This document shows positions 61,223-64,000 of a stretch of DNA of 64,000 bases, piece by piece. The DNA lies in the NCBI RefSeq assembly GCF_001425625.1, contig NZ_LMCP01000010.1:47632-111631 (forward strand). The letters are read 5' to 3'. The notes under the pieces are model-generated. The model was not told where the DNA came from. It did no database searches and was given only the letters and a program-made list of their open reading frames with translations. Each line of letters opens with the position of its first letter. Position 1 is the first letter of the stretch. The position numbers were made by a program, and so were the translations under genes. The DNA is from Mesorhizobium sp. Root102. Its GTDB lineage: Bacteria > Pseudomonadota > Alphaproteobacteria > Rhizobiales > Rhizobiaceae.

Positions 61223-61856
61223 GACGGCTTAGAGTTGAGGTCGATGCGCCGGAGCATTTCCGTTCGCGCATTTCTTCACCACTCGCGTGAGGATCATCTG
61301 GTCCCCGCCATTCCGCCTTATGAACAAGCCTGACCTGGCTTGCAGAAGGCTTGTACTGACGCGGGCGTTGACGGTGACACCGCATGACCGCCGCCCTCGA
61401 GAAGATCGCGAAAGCTTTCCAACCAGATCCGAGGGATCATGAAAATGATCGGCTTGCTCGTTCCCGCCGGTAACTAAGGTCGATGGTCGTAGTATACAGC
61501 CGGGCGCGAGACAGTATGCTGGCCGCCGGATTAGCTAATTTAGATGTTTCTAATAAAGAATACGTTACTTAATTTCGGGCCAGTAAGCTGTATCCTGACA
61601 TTGTATTACTCATTTCTATCGTAGATTGCGTCCAACGGTCGATTAGATTAGCCGGTTATGGCTGCTATCACAAAGGGCCGCGAGAGCGACACCAATCGGG
61701 CCTCGTTCTTTTGCTGCTAGTCCAAGAGATGTAAAAGGGACGCACGAAATCGGCATACGCCAAAAGTCCGGCTTGCGGGCCGGGTATTTTGCTGACATGT
61801 TTGCCTGTTTATGGATTTCTGCACTGTGGCAGGTGTTCAAATAGAGGGGCATAAGG
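61223..61856. other. Gene-free region with an AT-rich stretch
   Basis: About 630 bases hold no supported gene. Positions 61530-61620 are visibly richer in A and T than the surroundings (for example GCTAATTTAGATGTTTCTAA), which is typical of a promoter region or of foreign DNA. It probably contains the promoter for the coiled-coil gene. The minus-strand frame at 61643-62035 overlaps that gene and has no domain. Confidence 0.4.
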
Positions 61857-62531
61857 ATGGCTAAGGAATCTTCGGGTACTTCGAGTACCGCTTCTTCCGC
61901 AAATAGGGCGGACGCAAATCTGATAGGTAACCCAGAAGGAAATGGGCTGAACTTCATGGCGGCCCAGGCTCGCGAGAACGGGGGCGCCGGCGACGCCGTA
62001 GGTGTCGACAAGATACGTGATCTGCTGTTCGGCAACCAGATGCAGGACTATGACCGCCGCTTTTCCAAGCTTGAAGAACGGGTGTTGCAGCGCTTCAAGG
62101 ATGTCGAATCGGAAGCCAAGCGCAATCTTGACATGTACGAGTCAAATGCAAAGAAGCAGGTTGATTCACTTGCGGCGCAATTGCGGAACGAAAAAGATTC
62201 ACGAGCCGATGCCGACAAGGAGATTGACCGGAATCTTCGCGAGCAAAACCAGGCACTTGAAAAGCAGGTGCGCGCGTTGTCGGATCAATTGAGCGCGCTT
62301 GAGCGAGACGTTTCGGACCGGATAAATCGAAACGATCATTTGCTGCGTGAGGAAATCAAGCAGAAGAATGAAGGCGTTCAGATGCTGATAGAAAAAATGT
62401 TTGCTGATCTCAGCAACGTCAAGACCGACCGAAATCTTTTGGCTGGTCTGTTTGTCGAGGTTGCAAAATGTCTGAATCAGGATCCGGTTGGCAGCAAGAG
62501 CAACCCGGATCGTAGCTGGAAAGTGAGTTGA
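61857..62531 (+). CDS. Coiled-coil protein of unknown function
   Basis: The 224-residue soluble protein begins MAKESSGTSSTASSANRADA, a low-complexity polar tail. From about residue 60 to 180 it is a long, highly charged helix with heptad-like spacing (FSKLEERVLQRFKDVESEAK; QALEKQVRALSDQLSALERD), which should form a coiled coil. The C-terminal 40 residues are less regular. The ATG at 61857 follows AGGGGCATAAGG. It is followed after seven bases by the gene for a large membrane-anchored protein, and the pair is probably one operon. I do not recognise a named family. Confidence 0.8.
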   Translation: MAKESSGTSSTASSANRADANLIGNPEGNGLNFMAAQARENGGAGDAVGVDKIRDLLFGNQMQDYDRRFSKLEERVLQRFKDVESEAKRNLDMYESNAKKQVDSLAAQLRNEKDSRADADKEIDRNLREQNQALEKQVRALSDQLSALERDVSDRINRNDHLLREEIKQKNEGVQMLIEKMFADLSNVKTDRNLLAGLFVEVAKCLNQDPVGSKSNPDRSWKVS

Positions 62532-62538
62532 TGGGACC

Positions 62539-64000
62539 TTGACGTCAACCGTCGACCCATTCAACCTTGCGCAAAGAACAGCCTCGAACGATACAGAGAT
62601 TGATCGCGAGGCTCTGGCTCGTCTTTTGATCGAAATTGCCCGGAATGTTGATCCGGATTACCGTGCGCGTTTCGAAGGAGTTCCAACCGCCGATCCTCGC
62701 ATGGAAACGCTGCGCCAGTTGCTGGTCAGTCGCGAAATCTCGGAGCTTTCACGAGTTACGCATCTGCTGGACGAACCGGAGCAGCTTGCGGCAGCCGTGG
62801 GCGGCGTTCTTCCCAGTGCGGCTGCACGAGCGTCTCATGCGCAACTGGGCGAGGCGCTTGCGCCAGCTGTCGAAAGGGCTGTGCAACGGTCGATCCAGAA
62901 GAGCCCGCGCACCCTGACGGATATATTATACCCGGTGTTTCTGCCGGCAATTCGCAAGTCGATCGGGGAAAAGATCGACCAGACCTTTCAGTCGCTGAAT
63001 GAAACTTTAAGACATATATTCACCTGGCATGGGCTCAAGTGGAGATTTGAAGCTTGGAGAACAGGTGCAAGCTTCTCGGAAGTTGTTCTTAAGCACTCTC
63101 TTGTTTACCGCGTAGAACATGCCTTTCTCATTCACCGGAATTCCGGTCTTTTGATAGCACACGTAACTGCCGAAAATGCAACGAGCGAAGATCCTCAACT
63201 CATTTCTTCGATGCTTAGTGCAATTCAAGATTTTGTGAAAGATTCGTTTAACGAGAAAGAGCAAAGCGGCCTGGACACTATTCGTTTCGGCGACCTTCGT
63301 CTCTGGTCAGAAGTTGGACCGTTTGCGACCCTGGTTTCGGTGATCCGGGGAAATCCGCCAGAGGAATTGCATGAAATAGTTCGGGATGTGTTGCTTCGCA
63401 TCCATGAGGAATCCTCACAGGCTTTAGAGCAGTTTGACGGCGACGGTTCGCAGTTGGCCGGCGTAGAGGCGCAGTTGCAGACCTGTGTCGAGCTGAAGCA
63501 GGAGGAATCAAACGAGGGATTTCCGTGGCTGGTGGCGGCCGTGGCCCTGCTGTTTTTGAGTCTGGCAGGCGGTTGGTTCTTTCTTTCCTGGCAATCCGGG
63601 CAGCGTTGGCAGGCTTATGTGTCGCGCTGGCAGGCTTACGTGTCGGGACTGGAGGCCCAGCCGGGCATCATCGTTGCCGAACAACAGGTACGCGATGGCC
63701 AATTCTATATTGCCGGCCTGAGAGACCCGCTTGCCGCCGACCCGCAGTCGCTGTTGTCTGGAACTGAGGTGGATCCCGCCCAGGTTCATTCGCAGTGGCA
63801 ATTCTACCAGAGCCTTGAACCCGAGTTCGTGTTGAAGCGGCTGACGGCGTCGCTGGCTCCGCCGGATTCAGTACGACTTTCGATCGTCAATGATCGCATC
63901 GTTGCCGAGGGCGAGGCTCCCGACACCTGGATAGATCGGGCGCGCGCAGCGGCCCGACAGCTTTCGGCAGGCGGACCGGAATTCGACATCTCCAAGGTTC
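62539..64000 (+). CDS. Large membrane-anchored protein, possibly OmpA-like, 3' end beyond window
   Basis: An open frame runs from TTG 62539 to the window edge (487 codons) without a stop. Residues about 1-325 are helical and charged (EALARLLIEIARNVDPDYRA; RIHEESSQALEQF). A single strong membrane helix follows near residues 331-352 (WLVAAVALLFLSLAGGWFFL). The part beyond it has alternating strands and a repeated form (IIVAEQQVRDGQFYIAGLRD, later LSIVNDRIVAEGEAPDTW) that recalls BON-like modules in front of OmpA domains. The OmpA assignment is therefore inferred and depends on the missing C-terminus. A TGA at 62524 closes the frame upstream, leaving TTG 62539 as the only nearby start. It is seven bases after the coiled-coil gene. 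Confidence 0.7.
   Translation, partial: MTSTVDPFNLAQRTASNDTEIDREALARLLIEIARNVDPDYRARFEGVPTADPRMETLRQLLVSREISELSRVTHLLDEPEQLAAAVGGVLPSAAARASHAQLGEALAPAVERAVQRSIQKSPRTLTDILYPVFLPAIRKSIGEKIDQTFQSLNETLRHIFTWHGLKWRFEAWRTGASFSEVVLKHSLVYRVEHAFLIHRNSGLLIAHVTAENATSEDPQLISSMLSAIQDFVKDSFNEKEQSGLDTIRFGDLRLWSEVGPFATLVSVIRGNPPEELHEIVRDVLLRIHEESSQALEQFDGDGSQLAGVEAQLQTCVELKQEESNEGFPWLVAAVALLFLSLAGGWFFLSWQSGQRWQAYVSRWQAYVSGLEAQPGIIVAEQQVRDGQFYIAGLRDPLAADPQSLLSGTEVDPAQVHSQWQFYQSLEPEFVLKRLTASLAPPDSVRLSIVNDRIVAEGEAPDTWIDRARAAARQLSAGGPEFDISKV
63604..63645 (+). repeat. 21-bp tandem repeat within the membrane-anchored protein gene
   Basis: Two adjacent copies, CGTTGGCAGGCTTATGTGTCG and its near twin (three of 21 bases or fewer differ), encode RWQAYVS twice, just after the membrane helix. 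The unit is in frame, so it lengthens the segment leaving the membrane by seven residues. Confidence 0.75.

Overview
The window looks like a chromosomal segment of a Mesorhizobium-type alphaproteobacterium. It is GC-rich and densely coded. It carries a near-identical relative of MlotiK1, the Mesorhizobium loti cyclic-nucleotide-gated K+ channel, together with rhizobial-type interspersed repeats, many class III nucleotide cyclases and periplasmic-binding ABC uptake systems. I found no rRNA, tRNA, CRISPR array or intact insertion sequence.

Positions 1-3.4 kb hold the start of a CapA-like gene that runs off the left edge, a ribosome hibernation factor fused to a cold-shock domain, and the eroded end of a peptide-uptake operon (5'-truncated ABC ATPase, frameshifted serine hydrolase). 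Positions 3.4-17.2 kb form a coherent and apparently undescribed catabolic regulon. A minus-strand operon (luciferase-like monooxygenase, FAD-linked oxidase, aldehyde dehydrogenase, RidA) and a plus-strand operon (flavin reductase, DadA-like oxidase, polyamine-type ABC importer with fused permeases, imine-reductase-like protein) flank an AcoR-type sigma-54 activator. Each operon is preceded by a full-consensus -24/-12 promoter. The gene content points to uptake and oxidation of an unknown amine or imine-forming compound.

Positions 17.3-54 kb are unusually rich in cyclic-nucleotide signalling. They hold the MlotiK1-like channel, a ferredoxin-cyclase-Rieske protein, an HD hydrolase with an HNxxH motif, a stand-alone cNMP-binding protein next to a metallo-beta-lactamase-fold hydrolase, a DUF3095 protein and four more class III cyclases with different partner domains (soluble sensor-like, DUF5939, TolB/TPR, zinc-ribbon/AAA/TPR). 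Interleaved are surface-glycan genes (five glycosyltransferases, a polysaccharide deacetylase-like protein, a UDP-sugar dehydrogenase, two methyltransferase-like proteins), a strange ABC protein whose nucleotide-binding motifs are degenerate and separated by a very long insertion, and a complete peptide-type ABC importer (37.3-43.3 kb).

Positions 54.5-61.2 kb hold a single-chain GT2 glycosyltransferase/NodS-like methyltransferase/NodB-like deacetylase, remnants of other GT2 genes on both sides of it, and an MscS-family channel gene bracketed by about 205-bp direct repeats. The right end has a coiled-coil protein and the first part of a membrane-anchored protein that may be OmpA-like.

Three copies of a rhizobial palindromic repeat lie at 25.7, 30.0 and 50.4 kb. 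One of them supplies the C-terminal codons of a glycosyltransferase gene.
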